DNA of 64,000 nucleotides from Alitta virens (Eukaryota; Annelida; Polychaeta; Phyllodocida; Nereididae): NCBI GenBank assembly GCA_932294295.1, contig OW028579.1, positions 36,210,862 to 36,274,861 of the forward strand, read 5' to 3'. Shown piece by piece: positions 1 to 11,500 of this stretch (position 1 is its first letter; each line of letters starts with the position of its first letter). The notes under the pieces were generated by a model. It saw only the letters and a program-made list of their open reading frames with translations, ran no database searches and was not told where the DNA came from. The position numbers and the translations under genes were made by a program.

Positions 1-93
1 AGGCCTGGCAATGAGGCTTGTTAAATATGGTCATAAATCTGGGTCCGCTATACTGCACTTTTTCCGTTAAAATTTCTTAGCAACTAAGTCCTC

Positions 94-210
94 CCCAGAT
101 AGCATTCCAAATCGGGCCAGCATCGTTTATATATAGGGCACCGTCGGTACAGCATCATTTTGACGTCGCCAAAGTCGGCCAACACTGAAACTATTTGGAA
201 TGCTATCTGG
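94..210. mobile_element. MITE, family M1 copy 1
   Basis: Non-autonomous inverted-repeat element of about 117 bp. It starts CCCAGATAGCATTCCAAATC and ends with the complement (ATTTGGAATGCTATCTGG). The interior is rich in CGAC/GTCG words (ACGTCGCC, GTCGGCC). Related copies lie at 34568-34673, 36645-36761 and 37640-37787. No coding capacity. Confidence 0.8.
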
Positions 211-2398
211 CTACTGTCCATCCAGCAAAAAGTGGGTACCTGGCACAGAAAGACTACATTGTTCTGGTGTGAGGAAAGCCACAATAGCATGAAAGAGTAT
301 ACATAAAGGTTATTGGACACATGAACTATCCTTGAATCATGCCTTGATACTTAAATAACCCCTATTTATTATAGGCTACTCACAGAAATGGCCCTCCTGC
401 ACCTCCTTTACTATTTCCGATCATAGATATTGTAAACTAAGAATTCAATGATTGTCATATGAACGAATTTTATCACTCAAAAATGCCTGACGGTAAATTG
501 TTTACAATGATAACACCATTAGAGTGACTAGCAGAAAAGCGGTTACATTGACAAACACTGCAATTATGTTAAGTCTTTCAAAGTCTTTCAAAGTGCTTCT
601 GCCACGTCACAATGATTGTAATTGTTTGTAGATTTAAGCTGTCGAAGAGTATATTGAATGCCTCAAGCCAATCCTGAGTATTTAAAAAACATAGTAATTT
701 TAGGATAATCTCTCTGGTGGTCAACATTCTTGGCTGATTGGGAAAATTCAATACCATTTTCCGACAAAACAAAGCATAAGGACTTCAGCAGAACTTATTT
801 TCTGTACTCGCTCAATTCACTGTGTAATTTTGAAGTTTGAAGTTTTTTATTTTTTCTTGGTACAAAAAACATACAAATGCACATGTATAAATAGAACATA
901 CAATTACATATAAATAATCAGGTACCAAGAAGGGCTGCAACAGAGTCCATAGAAACTATATTAAGTTGCCCCCATAATTAAATTTTTATATAAATATTAA
1001 TATTGACACATATATTAGATAGTATAACATTTTTTTCCCAAATAACACTGAAAAAACACATCATGATAATATCATCATCAAATTATACACAAATTTTATC
1101 TTCTGTAATAACATGCATGTTGGGCTGAAGTGATAGCAAGTGATGAGATTTAATTCTTATTTGAAAATATCACCTTTCATTAATAAGCCAGTTTCTTTCT
1201 CGACTATCTAAGAACCAAATTATTTGATATTTGATATTCACTTAGTTCCTTTGTACTTAGTGAAGTCATCAGACCAAGTGAAAATCCAGAATTACCCTTA
1301 CCTTATAAGCAGGAAACAGCCCAGGAAAACCATCATGGCAGTCACTTTGCAATGGGAAATTTCAACTGAAAACCCAACTAAAAAGATAGTATCCTATGAT
1401 TTTGTTAAGAAATCTAGATAAAATCTTATGTAAGATTTGAAACTGGGTTACCAACATGAGCAAATATAGGAAGGAATATCGTTTTTTTTTTCTTACACTG
1501 ATGATTGATAAGAAATTTATTGTTTTTTACGTTGTCAGCTTGTCAATCTACCAATAATATAAAAGTTCACCGTAACTGTATTGCTACAAAGGTCATTGCT
1601 GTGATGTAAATGGATTATCAGTAATTCAGTATATCAGTGTAGGATAGTTACAGTTTCGATAATATTAATCAAAACTGTAACAGTTTTCGTTCGTACATAC
1701 GCCAGGGTTCCCAGTCATGGAAAATCCTGGAAAATCTTAGAAAAATTGATTGTCATGGAAAGTCGGAGAATGATAGAAATTTTAAAAAGGTCATGGAAAA
1801 GTGATGGAATTTTAGAAAGACCAAAAAAAGCATTTTCTGCAATAAAATGGGTGGTGAGGACGGCTGTAAGGGTGTGTGAAGGACGTTTTAATTTGTAATC
1901 GTTGACTTTGTTGTGCATATTAAAAAAAAAGAAAGTCCGGGAAATATTGTGAATGGTCATGGAAAAGTCATGGAGAAGTCATAGGATTTAATTTCATGAT
2001 TTCTTTAGGAACCGTGATTTATGTGCGATTCAAAATTTTTCACATTTTCAGTAATTTTAGCTTTGATTTCAAACATGAAAGGCAGCTAGAACCTTCCTTG
2101 GTTGATCGAATGGCCATGGAAATGATCATTAAAGTGACTCCTGGCACATGGGTTTAAATCTTCCTCCCAACACTGCTTATGATCCACATATTTTAGTATC
2201 TCTTTCACAACCCCCACCTTCATCAGGCAACTGAATTGGTGGCAGAAAATTATAAAGGTGTCAATGAAATAAGTGTGGAGGATCTCATTGGGGATTTAGG
2301 AGACACAGAGTGAAAGGTCAAAACTAAAAATATACACTTAACAGGTTTTTTTGCTTAATGCACAGTACCTAATTTGGCCAAATGCAAACAATACTTAT
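211..2398. other. Non-genic stretch with dispersed repeats
   Basis: No exon recognised. About 590-760 is a dispersed repeat whose inverted copy lies near 20620-20790 (shared words such as TTGTTTGTAGATTTAAGC and AATCTCTCTG). About 1706-2012 is a second element, rich in TCATGGAAAA words and bounded by GGTTCCCAG at the left and GGAACCGTG at the right, probably a decayed inverted-repeat transposon. Confidence 0.5.
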
Positions 2399-5300
2399 CA
2401 TAGTTTTTGGTGAAAAGATTCAAGCCTGTCTGCTCAGAAATATTCAGGGGCATTGCATGGTCTGTGTCTCCACTGCGGATGTACCATTGGGGGTTCTGAA
2501 ATCACACATAATTTTCGTTGGACCTGTAGGTTCAAGCAATTACAAAAATACTTGTTTTATCTGTCAAATATCTAAAAAATCATTCATTGCAACTGTCATG
2601 TTTTACACTAGAAATAAAATGGAACACTCATGAGAATACCTTTCCGCACTTTTTGAGAATATAATTATGACAAATATTAATAATACTCCTATATTATGAT
2701 ACGTGTTATATTTGTTCAGTTGGCCATTGATTAGTATCATAAATTTACAGGGCCATTCTTAATGCAATAACTGAATTTTGCAAGACTCAAGTCTCTAGAG
2801 GCTGATATCACACATTAGCAGGTTGATATTGAGCCCGGCAGCCCACACTGTCACCAGCGCCAAGCATGCAAGCATCTTCATAATACCACACAGAATCCGT
2901 ACGATGACATTTTTTCGTACATGAATAACTTTGCATTTCTGTCTGATTTTAAATCTTTTGATTCAAGGAATGATTTTCCTTATGGAATTATTATTGTATT
3001 TAATCAGAAGGAAAAAGATTATAGTTACAGTGTTTTTTTGTTAAATTGTTTTTTTTTGCAGAGATATTGAACTATAGTGTCATTCCTGGATCCACTTTTC
3101 TTTTGCTGGCAGTTTTGGGGTGAAGTTATAAAATAGGGCGTGTGAGTTGATTTTGCTCTCGTGCATTTGAGAGCACAAAAAACTACTTCCGGGAACTATT
3201 TCCAGAACAGGGTCATTGAAATTGCATTGAGGGTGTAAATAAAGGAGGATAACTAAATAATCACAAATTGGCAACACATTATGTTAGTTGTCGGAGAAAT
3301 GGCAAGTTTTAAAGGAAGACCTACGCCGAAAATTAAACAATGGAAATGACAATAAAATGAAATTATTTGACTCAAAATTTAATTACAATGATGTTTTGGA
3401 TTCCATTAACAAGAAAATTCTGTTAAAAAAAAAGAATAGATATCTGGCAACGTGAACAATAGTAGCAGTAGACAGCTGTCATTGTACATGATATTGGGAC
3501 CATGGAGCCATCAGAAGGCTCCACGATGGCACTAAGCAGATAAGTTAGTGTTGAATGGTCTGGGGTGAAATGAAAGGAATGTATATACAAGATCATTTAT
3601 AATGAAGCTTTAATATAAACAAATGTATTAAAGCACATATGATATAAAATAAAAGATGTAACATCTCTTTACTGGTGGGCAGAACATGATTGAATGTAAT
3701 ACGACATAAATGTTTATGATCATACATGTATAAAAAGTTACAATGTAACACTAAATATGCACACATGGTTGAACAACAAAGGGAGTCAATTATACATCTA
3801 ATTCTAGTAATAATGCTGTAAAATATAAGTAATGATACAATGTGCTTATATAACATGATTAATATGGGTGCCAATAAAGAAAGCAATGTTTATATTTGTA
3901 GATATAACTGAGACACCATAGCAAGTTAAGATTGTAATACTGGAAACATAACTTTTCATTAATATCAGCAATACATGAAAAGATGAACAAATATATGCAA
4001 TCATTACATGTAATAATAGTAATAACTAGACTTGCAATTGTCCCTGACAATTACGATAAACTTTCCTTTCCTTTTATCTTTCTTGATTAGTACCATTAAT
4101 TTCTGCACTGGAAAAGTCTCCAAGGTCTCTTGAAAAAAAATTTAATACCATTATCTCTGGCCAGTTTCTTGGAACCGTGATGAAAATTTTTTTTTGTATA
4201 CCCTGAAATGCGCAGAAGTGTCATGAAACGTTCAGAGTGCGATTGGGCCTTACTAGGGGTGCCAACTTCCTAAGAATCATGGGGGTGGGAAATAGGTGTC
4301 CTCACTACAAATTGTTTTCATAAATTCAGAAATCTTTGCCTTATTGTCTTAAACTATTCATAAGATGAACACACACCAGCACTGACTTTCAAAAAATATC
4401 TATTGGGTTTTTCTGTACTCTGCATTGGGCCTGAGTTCAAAATGCATGAAAACTACATATGTAGGAAACACTGTAACCTTGACCCTTTGATCTAAATTTC
4501 TGAAATTTTCTTTTTTTTCAGTCATATGTATATACACACTTGTACATTTTTTGGGACTGATCCAATAAAGAATTGTGGGTTTTGGCGTTTTAAAGATTTT
4601 TTATTCAATTTCCAATAGAGCAATTAATAAAGTACCTGAAAACCTCAAAAATAATTGCCCTAACCTCTTAAGCTATACAGGAATAGAAAGATAATGAAAA
4701 AAGGTTTAAGAACATATTTTTTTAGTTTCTGTATCTTGTATAGGACTCAGGTTCAAAATGCCTGAAAATTGCATATATAGGACACTCTGTGACCTTGACC
4801 CTGTGACCTAGAATTCTGAAATAATTCACATTTGTGAAGCACATGTATATATACTCCTGTGAATTTTTTTGGTTCAATCTATCAATAACATTTTGGTCTA
4901 AGTAAGCAATTTAGGCTTTATGAGTGATAAAAAAATTCTAGGGCATAAGCTTTTTGATGAAGGTAATTGCCCTTTTACAGTCATGTAGTACTACCCAGAG
5001 GACATATATGTGCAAAATATGAATGAAATTGAAGACTTTCTTCCTGCTTTTTTGGGGCGAGAAACATAAATTTGCTAACATTCATTGTAAAAATTGCTGA
5101 CTCAGCGGTTTCAGGGAGGTAGGTAGGTAGGTCTCCCATTGGATAACATGGGAAAGAGAATTTTGGCTCCAGGTTCGAAACTGGTTAAGGTTGGTGAATA
5201 GACATTGTATCCTATGTAAAGGCCTAATTTTTCTCTACCTAATGACGCCAGTTGCATGTAATTTGAATGAAAAGAACTGGAGTTAAAAATTATTGAAATC

Positions 5301-6091
5301 TGGACTGAAAAAAAATTCTATTGCCTAAGCCTTTTAATCAAAGCCCTTGCCCTTTTACATTTACATAGTACTCCCTAAAGGCCATATCTGTAAAAAAAAT
5401 GGTGAGAATCCAAGCAGTTCTTTTACTGTTTTTTAGACTTTTTCATTTTGAGAAAATCAAAAAGTGACAAAACATTTTCAATGTCTGACGCTTTTCCAAA
5501 CGGAACTACTAAGAACATATTGCTATATATATGCTGAAAAGAGAACATTTCAAGGATTCTAAATATGTCTATGAGATTCCTGTATCTCAATATGGAGCGG
5601 AGATATAAGCAGTCAAAAATAGCAACTTTGGACCCCTGTACCACCTAGACCACTTTACCAAATGGGCGCATTTTTTGCATGATAGTTGTACTAGGGTAGG
5701 ACTATACAAGTATGAAATGGCAAGTCAATATGATTATTCCTTCTATGGTTTTCAAAAAAAAATTCATGAAAATTTCGAACTACTTTTTTTAAAGAATTCA
5801 TAGTTCAGTCAGCAGGCTCAGCATTTGGCTCAAACTCCTTTCTGCACTGCGTATTTGTCTAAGGTATCTTGAGAAAAATTCCCATGGAATTATCTCTGCC
5901 CAGTTTCCTGAAACCGTGCTCTTAAATTTGTTTTTTCTTTTGTGAATTACGCAGAAGTGTCATGAAATTTGGTCATGAAATTTGCGCTGTTCAAAGCGCG
6001 CTCTGGCTGTCTGTGCACTCTTGAAGTGCCAAAGCCCTCTCTTTATTAGTTTCTGAGTAATAAGCCTTTAATTCTTCAGAAGAATAATAAT

Positions 6092-6205
6092 AAAAAAAGA
6101 AAAATAAGACTTACAATAACAATATGAACTTTCCTACGGAAAGTTCATAAAAAAAGAAAAATAAGACTTACAATAACAATATGAACTTTCCTACGGAAAG
6201 TTCAT
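6092..6205. repeat. 57-bp tandem duplication with internal palindrome
   Basis: Two near-identical units of about 57 bp in direct tandem. Each runs from an A-rich segment through AAATAAGACTTACAATAAC to a near-perfect palindrome, ATGAACTTTCC-TACGG-AAAGTTCAT. The palindromes would form stable hairpins. Confidence 0.8.
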
Positions 6206-6297
6206 AATAAAAAAAGTAATGATATGATGTGCATAAAATGATGTGGATATCGACAAATCATCTTGTTATGCAATATTTTGTCCTTACAAATTAATTA

Positions 6298-6323
6298 ACA
6301 GTCACATAATATTATGTGACTGT
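6298..6323. repeat. Perfect 26-bp palindrome
   Basis: The left half, ACAGTCACATAAT, is followed directly by its exact reverse complement, with no spacer. It lies outside any recognised gene and may be a binding site or the core of a decayed element. Confidence 0.8.
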
Positions 6324-8079
6324 AACTTTGATGAAAGAAAAAAAAATTTCACTGAGATGGATTTGAACTACTGTCACTATGTACATCATTCTGTGCAGTA
6401 TGAAATGCAGATGTCCCGGCCTATATCACCTGCTATTTCAGGTGCTATTGCTGCAATTGGGGAATAATATAAGCTATCATATTTCACGAAGCCAAAGGTA
6501 TAAATTACTGTATTCTCAAAATATTAACATGTGATAACGATTTTATCCTCTGTCTCTCTTTTCACGCAATAAATAGAAATTAATTTGACAGTCAGCCCTC
6601 TTAATGCAGTGCTAAAACAAAAATTTCTCAGTCCCTGGCTGTCTTAGAGATACATTCTACCTCCTGTGTTATTCACAATTTTGTTGTGAACTATAATAAG
6701 ACCCAATGGTGATGTATATTTTGACACGATTAGACAGAATGGCCAGGATTCACGAGTGTCGTTAGCCACGAGTGAATTCTAAAGCAACTCTGCCCACAAA
6801 ATTCAACTTTTTTTAGAGACCTCAACATTTACCTGCGGATGACGTCATTTTAGAAATACAGCCACCAAACAAGCGATACAGAAAATATCTGCGGAGAAGG
6901 CGTGGCTAAATCGATAAATCGTGAATGCAGCATTATATCTATCAGCTCTCAACCAATCAGCGATCTACATTTGGCATTGATAGAGGATATGTAATATCAA
7001 TTACAGTAAGCATTGACACAATCCAACACATACACCCAGGGACCTGTCTCCTAAATAAGCAACTCTAACACTAATGCGTGTGAACTCCAAGATACTGGAT
7101 TCATCCAGGATGTAATCAAGAGCTTGGTTTGGTCCCTCCAACTTGCTGGTCATCAGCAAGAAACACCCAAGAGCTGAAATTTTATAATTAAATTGCACAG
7201 ATAAACATACAGTATGAGTTCAATCGTTGTACATAACAGTTGGAATTAACCATTTGGGACTGCTAAAAAGTATTTATTATAACCAGAGTACATAACATGA
7301 GAAGCTGGTGTTAAAGTTAGGGCAAAAAATCCACTCATATTGAAATTGCATTGATCAATATAGACAGTATGAGATTATTATTTTACATTACAGTTGGACC
7401 ATATGGGCTATTTGTTACATGTTGTGCTGGTGTGAGTGATTGGATCATAACCAAACTAGAATTAGTGGGGGCCGGATGCATACACTATATACAGGTAGCT
7501 GCAGTCAATTTGGACACTTTTCAAGATAAAAGTAATGTTTTCTTTGCAGTTTGGCATCAGTAATGATATGTAATATGAAGACTGCAAGAAAAGTACACAT
7601 GTTTCAAGACGAAAGTGTGCTGAAATTGATAACCTGATTGACCATATGCCAGTTTCCATGACATTTTCAATTCAAGTTTAATCTTGCTATTTTGCCTACA
7701 TAATGCAAATCAAAACAGGTGTTTGTTTCCAAATATATTATACATAAGCCAACACACTAAGAGCTATTGATATTATGACACTTAATAGCAAAATTAAATT
7801 TATTTAAGGACCATTTTGACATTACCCCCAAAATTGAAATCATTCGCAAATGACTTCACCAGAATGAGAATAGATACATAGCAGGGCACTTGACAAAATA
7901 AGGAATCAGAGTGTGATGCTGATGTAAGTTCCTAAGCCTCTGCCGTTAACCCTGTGGTTATGGCTAAATACTGCATAGGGGGTTGAAAAAGACTCTGGAT
8001 CAGCCTGTCATAGTGTAAATTGTGTAAATCTGGTAAATGTGTTCTTTGTATTGTTGATGAGTATAGAGCACCGTGCTCT

Positions 8080-8441
8080 GTCACCGCAAAGCCCAGCGAC
8101 CTGGTTATCTACATGTTTCGCTCGTTTACTCATCTAAATTAAATTAATCAATTTCTCATGAAGTATATAGGCTGGCTTACGTATCAAAGGTCTAACAATG
8201 CAATTACAGAATAATTAGATGTTCATGTGCTGTGTTTACACAGTTCTTGTTCTGACAAGCAGGTAATTCAGAAAAATTGCCTGAACTAAACAAATATGAA
8301 TCCATTTCTTTTGTATTTTTAAGAGAAGATTTCTTCAGTCAATACACAGCCTATCGGCTGCATAGTTTAAGCAATTATTTTGTTGAACTACATAAAAGAG
8401 CAAAGAATTTTCATGACTAGGTCGCTGGGCTTTGAGGTGAC
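8080..8441. mobile_element. MITE, family M3 copy 1
   Basis: A 362-bp element with inverted ends of about 23 bp. The left end begins GTCACCGCAAAGCCCAGCGA; the right end is its complement and finishes GCTTTGAGGTGAC. Weaker inverted similarity continues outside both ends (CACCGTG against CACTGTG), so the full terminal repeat may be longer. An inverted relative lies at about 50655-51005. It lies downstream of the ALP-A stop codon. Confidence 0.75.
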
Positions 8442-8541
8442 AGCTCACAGTGAGAGGACTTCAGGATGCTATTAAATTTTGTGCCTTTTTTGGTGCACCC
8501 TTGTAACAAAAAACACGATAATCCACTTTGTTAAATATAGT

Positions 8542-8547
8542 TTTATT
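8542..8547 (-). promoter_or_regulatory. Poly(A) signal of ALP-A
   Basis: AATAAA on the minus strand, about 12 nt past the stop codon. The same hexamer follows the stops of ALP-B (16386-16391), ALP-C (22813-22818), ALP-D (27265-27270) and ALP-E (33939-33944), so the 3' UTRs are probably very short in most of them. Confidence 0.6.
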
Positions 8548-8559
8548 AGTCCCAAGTCC

Positions 8560-11500
8560 TTAACTGCAAGACCCAGAGCAGGTCAGTGCGTTTCCAACAC
8601 AATCTCGGTCATCATCACAGGAAGTGTCAGTGTCACATTTGCCAATGGGAAGGCATTCACGGACACACTCATCACGCCCCTGGAAATATTGATAGTATGC
8701 AACTTTGAACTATGTCTTGTTTCAGTTGATTCACGTAAAGTGCTTACTTTTGCTAGTTGTTTATATTAAAATGCCCATGATGACTCATGATCCAATGCAA
8801 TAATGACTCAGTTCAGGGACCTGAATTGCAAGCTGGTCAACATTGTGAATGCCATTGCAGTGGACATAGGGATAAGGTCCACTGAATCTAGGAGTTGCTT
8901 TACATGTAATCATGTCTGCAAGCAGCCAAATCCTCATGGCCAAGCAGCTGGAGGTTGAGTTATGACGACACACAACTGTGATCATGATTCATCAAAGCAA
9001 GTTTGCAACAGAGAGGACAGGCAGGTGTGCAAGAACTATATCACTTGCTCATCTATGATGAGTCATAACCACCAGGGTGTGGAATATGGAAGAGTTAGAA
9101 AATTTGTCCTGATATCCAATTTTCATTTTCATGAATATTATGCAAAAGTAAGCACTTTACATGAACTAACTGTAACTTGCATCACACTATAAAAAGAACA
9201 TGGTGATGAGCCAATACTTACAATTAATTTGGTATCACACCAAGCATTGTAAAATGGGCCCAGTGTATAGTCATATCCAGCTGTGTTGATGAAGACTATC
9301 TCTTTGGCAGCCCAGCTTGTGGTAATGGATCCACGTACTGAAGTGAAAATAAAACTGATATTATAGAAATAATTTCATAAACTCTGAAGGCACAAGATAC
9401 TCTAGAATGTTGCAAAACAGGAGTAGCAATTAAGTGAAAAGGTGGGGGCCTAGCTCAGTGGTAGCACGCTGGGCTTCCAGCCACTGGGTCCCGGGTTCAA
9501 TTCCCGGTCGAGCCTATGTTGGATGGCTGTTTCATCCTTCGTCTCATTTCCATGGTCCCTACATGTCCAAATTAGCCCATCAGGTGCAGAAATACAGGAC
9601 GTAAAGCCCTAATCCAACAACACCACCAGCAATTAAGTGAGTTTCTCATCTTCATTCACTCTATGTTATAGGAATCATACAATGCATAGATACAACTTGT
9701 GAGCTAATGAGAGTCCTTTTTATCAAATTGCATTATCATTGACATCCTACTTTATGAGGAATAAAAATTTGAATTGAATTGAATATATATATGTACAAAG
9801 TGATGACACTATGGACTTCATCTGGGACAACGTGAATATTCTTATTTACTGCCAAATGCAATGATGAGTCCATTTTACTTGTTTATTTAAGCAAATTACA
9901 GGCAGTCATTGGCATGCTAAGACTGTTTGCAAACAATCATTGGCCTGCTAAGACTGTTTGCTAAGATGCTGGTTGATTTCTTGCCCTTAAAAGGATGTTG
10001 AAAATAACTCAAGCAAGGTACACTGAGGTCATAGGACAATGTTTGAATTGGATTTGATTGTGCATTCTGAGGTGATAATTGTTACACAAAATAAATTTTC
10101 TATTAGCTGATTGAAATATATTTGTTTACCCTCGATGCCGAACTCCTGTCTGGTTTTCCACAAGTCAGTCCCCCACTCGCCTGCATAATCTCGCATCTGC
10201 TCATATAGGTCTTTGTTTGGTGACAGTCGGTGGTATATCTGAAGTAAGATATATAAAAGTTATTAAAAGGACACTAATGCAATGTTTCATTAATGGTTTA
10301 TGGTTTCAACAATAAACCAGTGTTGTAATTTAGTGAGCTCTCATGGCATTTCATCGATCTTTTTACCCTGGCATTCATAGTGTTTGAGCCAATGTTTGGA
10401 ACATTCCACATGATAGCGAGGCACAATGGGGTATCCTCAATGTCATAAGTGATCACGCCTTCTGTTCCAGACAATGAAACTGAAATTAGATAATAAGCAT
10501 TCATATATAATAGGGCCTGTAACAATTTGGTACGGTAGTTAAAATGAAGTTGCTGACGTTTGGAACTGCCATTGCTCCCATGAAGTGGGATTATCTTATT
10601 CCTGACAATGTATTATGTTCAATCAAGTTCACCTACCCTGTTGTCTTAAATATTGTGTAACGGTTGTATTGTGTCAACATTAACGTTCACAAAGTTTGGT
10701 TCTAAGAAGCATTGCTTTTATTATGGCTGTGTGCTGATATTGTAGGACCCCAAAAATGCGTGAGTATAAGGAACAGAGAAAAAGGCCAAAACTAAGAATA
10801 TACACTTTAACCTTTTTTTTTTCATGCACAATACCTTATTTGGCTCACTATCAAGCTAATCATTGCTAATGGTTTCACTGGCTCATGAACCTGTCATACT
10901 AACCCCTGTACCACCTAGTGTAACCACCACCTTCTAACGTTTTGTTACTACTAGAAGATTGAGCAAACAGTACTTACTAGAATTTTTGGTGAAAAGATTC
11001 AACCCTGTCTGCTCGTGATAAATATTCAGGGGCATTGCATGGTCAGTGTCTCCATTATGCAGGTACCATTGAGGGTTCTGAAATTGTAACATATCATTTG
11101 ATTTTTTCCCCCCGTTTTAAGTTTATCATTTAAAAGTCATTCATTGCTGTAACTAATTGTGAAACAATGCAGACAATAGTCACTAAGCATGAGTGACCAC
11201 TGAGTTTAGATTCTTCAGTCTTGGCCTTATGAGACCATGAAAGGTTCTATGCACATAAGTCTACCCACAATAAAATGCCAGTATATTTATCTACGCAAGC
11301 CAATAAAGCAATCTTTGCACTACAAGGTAAAACTAAATCAGCCTTAGGATATATTCCACCAGCACTAGCATTAAAAATGTTTGACACTTACATCCTCCCT
11401 ATACTTGAATAAAATAACATGTTATGGGTCACAAATCAAGAAATCCAAATATTAGAAAAAATCCAATTAAGCTATCTTAAACGTATACTAGGAGTAAGAA

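Larger units (their letters stand above)
2500..7030. other. Repeat-rich stretch inside ALP-0
   Basis: No gene exon seen between the two ALP-0 exons. 4424-4580 and 4735-4870 are two copies of a dispersed repeat containing CTTGACCCT(T/G)TGA next to a TTCAAAATGC(A/C)TGAAAA word. A short GGTA run (GGTAGGTAGGTAGG) lies near 5117. The remainder shows no clear structure apart from the repeats listed at 6092-6205 and 6298-6323. Confidence 0.4.
2399..7173 (-). pseudogene. ALP-0: broken actinoporin-like gene copy
   Basis: Two exons match the ALP genes. 7034-7173 matches the N-terminal exon (words NQALDYILDE and LEFTRI) but is 140 nt instead of 166: a 26-nt deletion removes the segment matching the start of the amphipathic helix and shifts the frame. 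2399-2495 matches the next exon (NPQWYIRSGDTDHAMPLNIS, then EQTGLNLFTKN) and lacks one codon; its donor reads ATAAGT instead of GTAAGT. No downstream exons (E3 to the Cys-rich tail) are seen down to base 1; they may be lost or lie left of the window. A possible leader (MKMLACLALVTVWAAG, start at 2881) lies between the two exons but is in the wrong place for this gene. The closest relative is ALP-A. Confidence 0.75.

Noticed and set aside
2797..2881. Leader-like peptide MKMLACLALVTVWAAG on the minus strand
   Set aside because: Good signal-peptide shape, but no matching donor or downstream exon, and it sits between two ALP-0 exons where a leader is not expected; kept only as a remark.
9444..9525. 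Possible tRNA gene
   Set aside because: A- and B-box-like sequences are present but the acceptor stem does not pair, and the body with target-site duplications shows a SINE.
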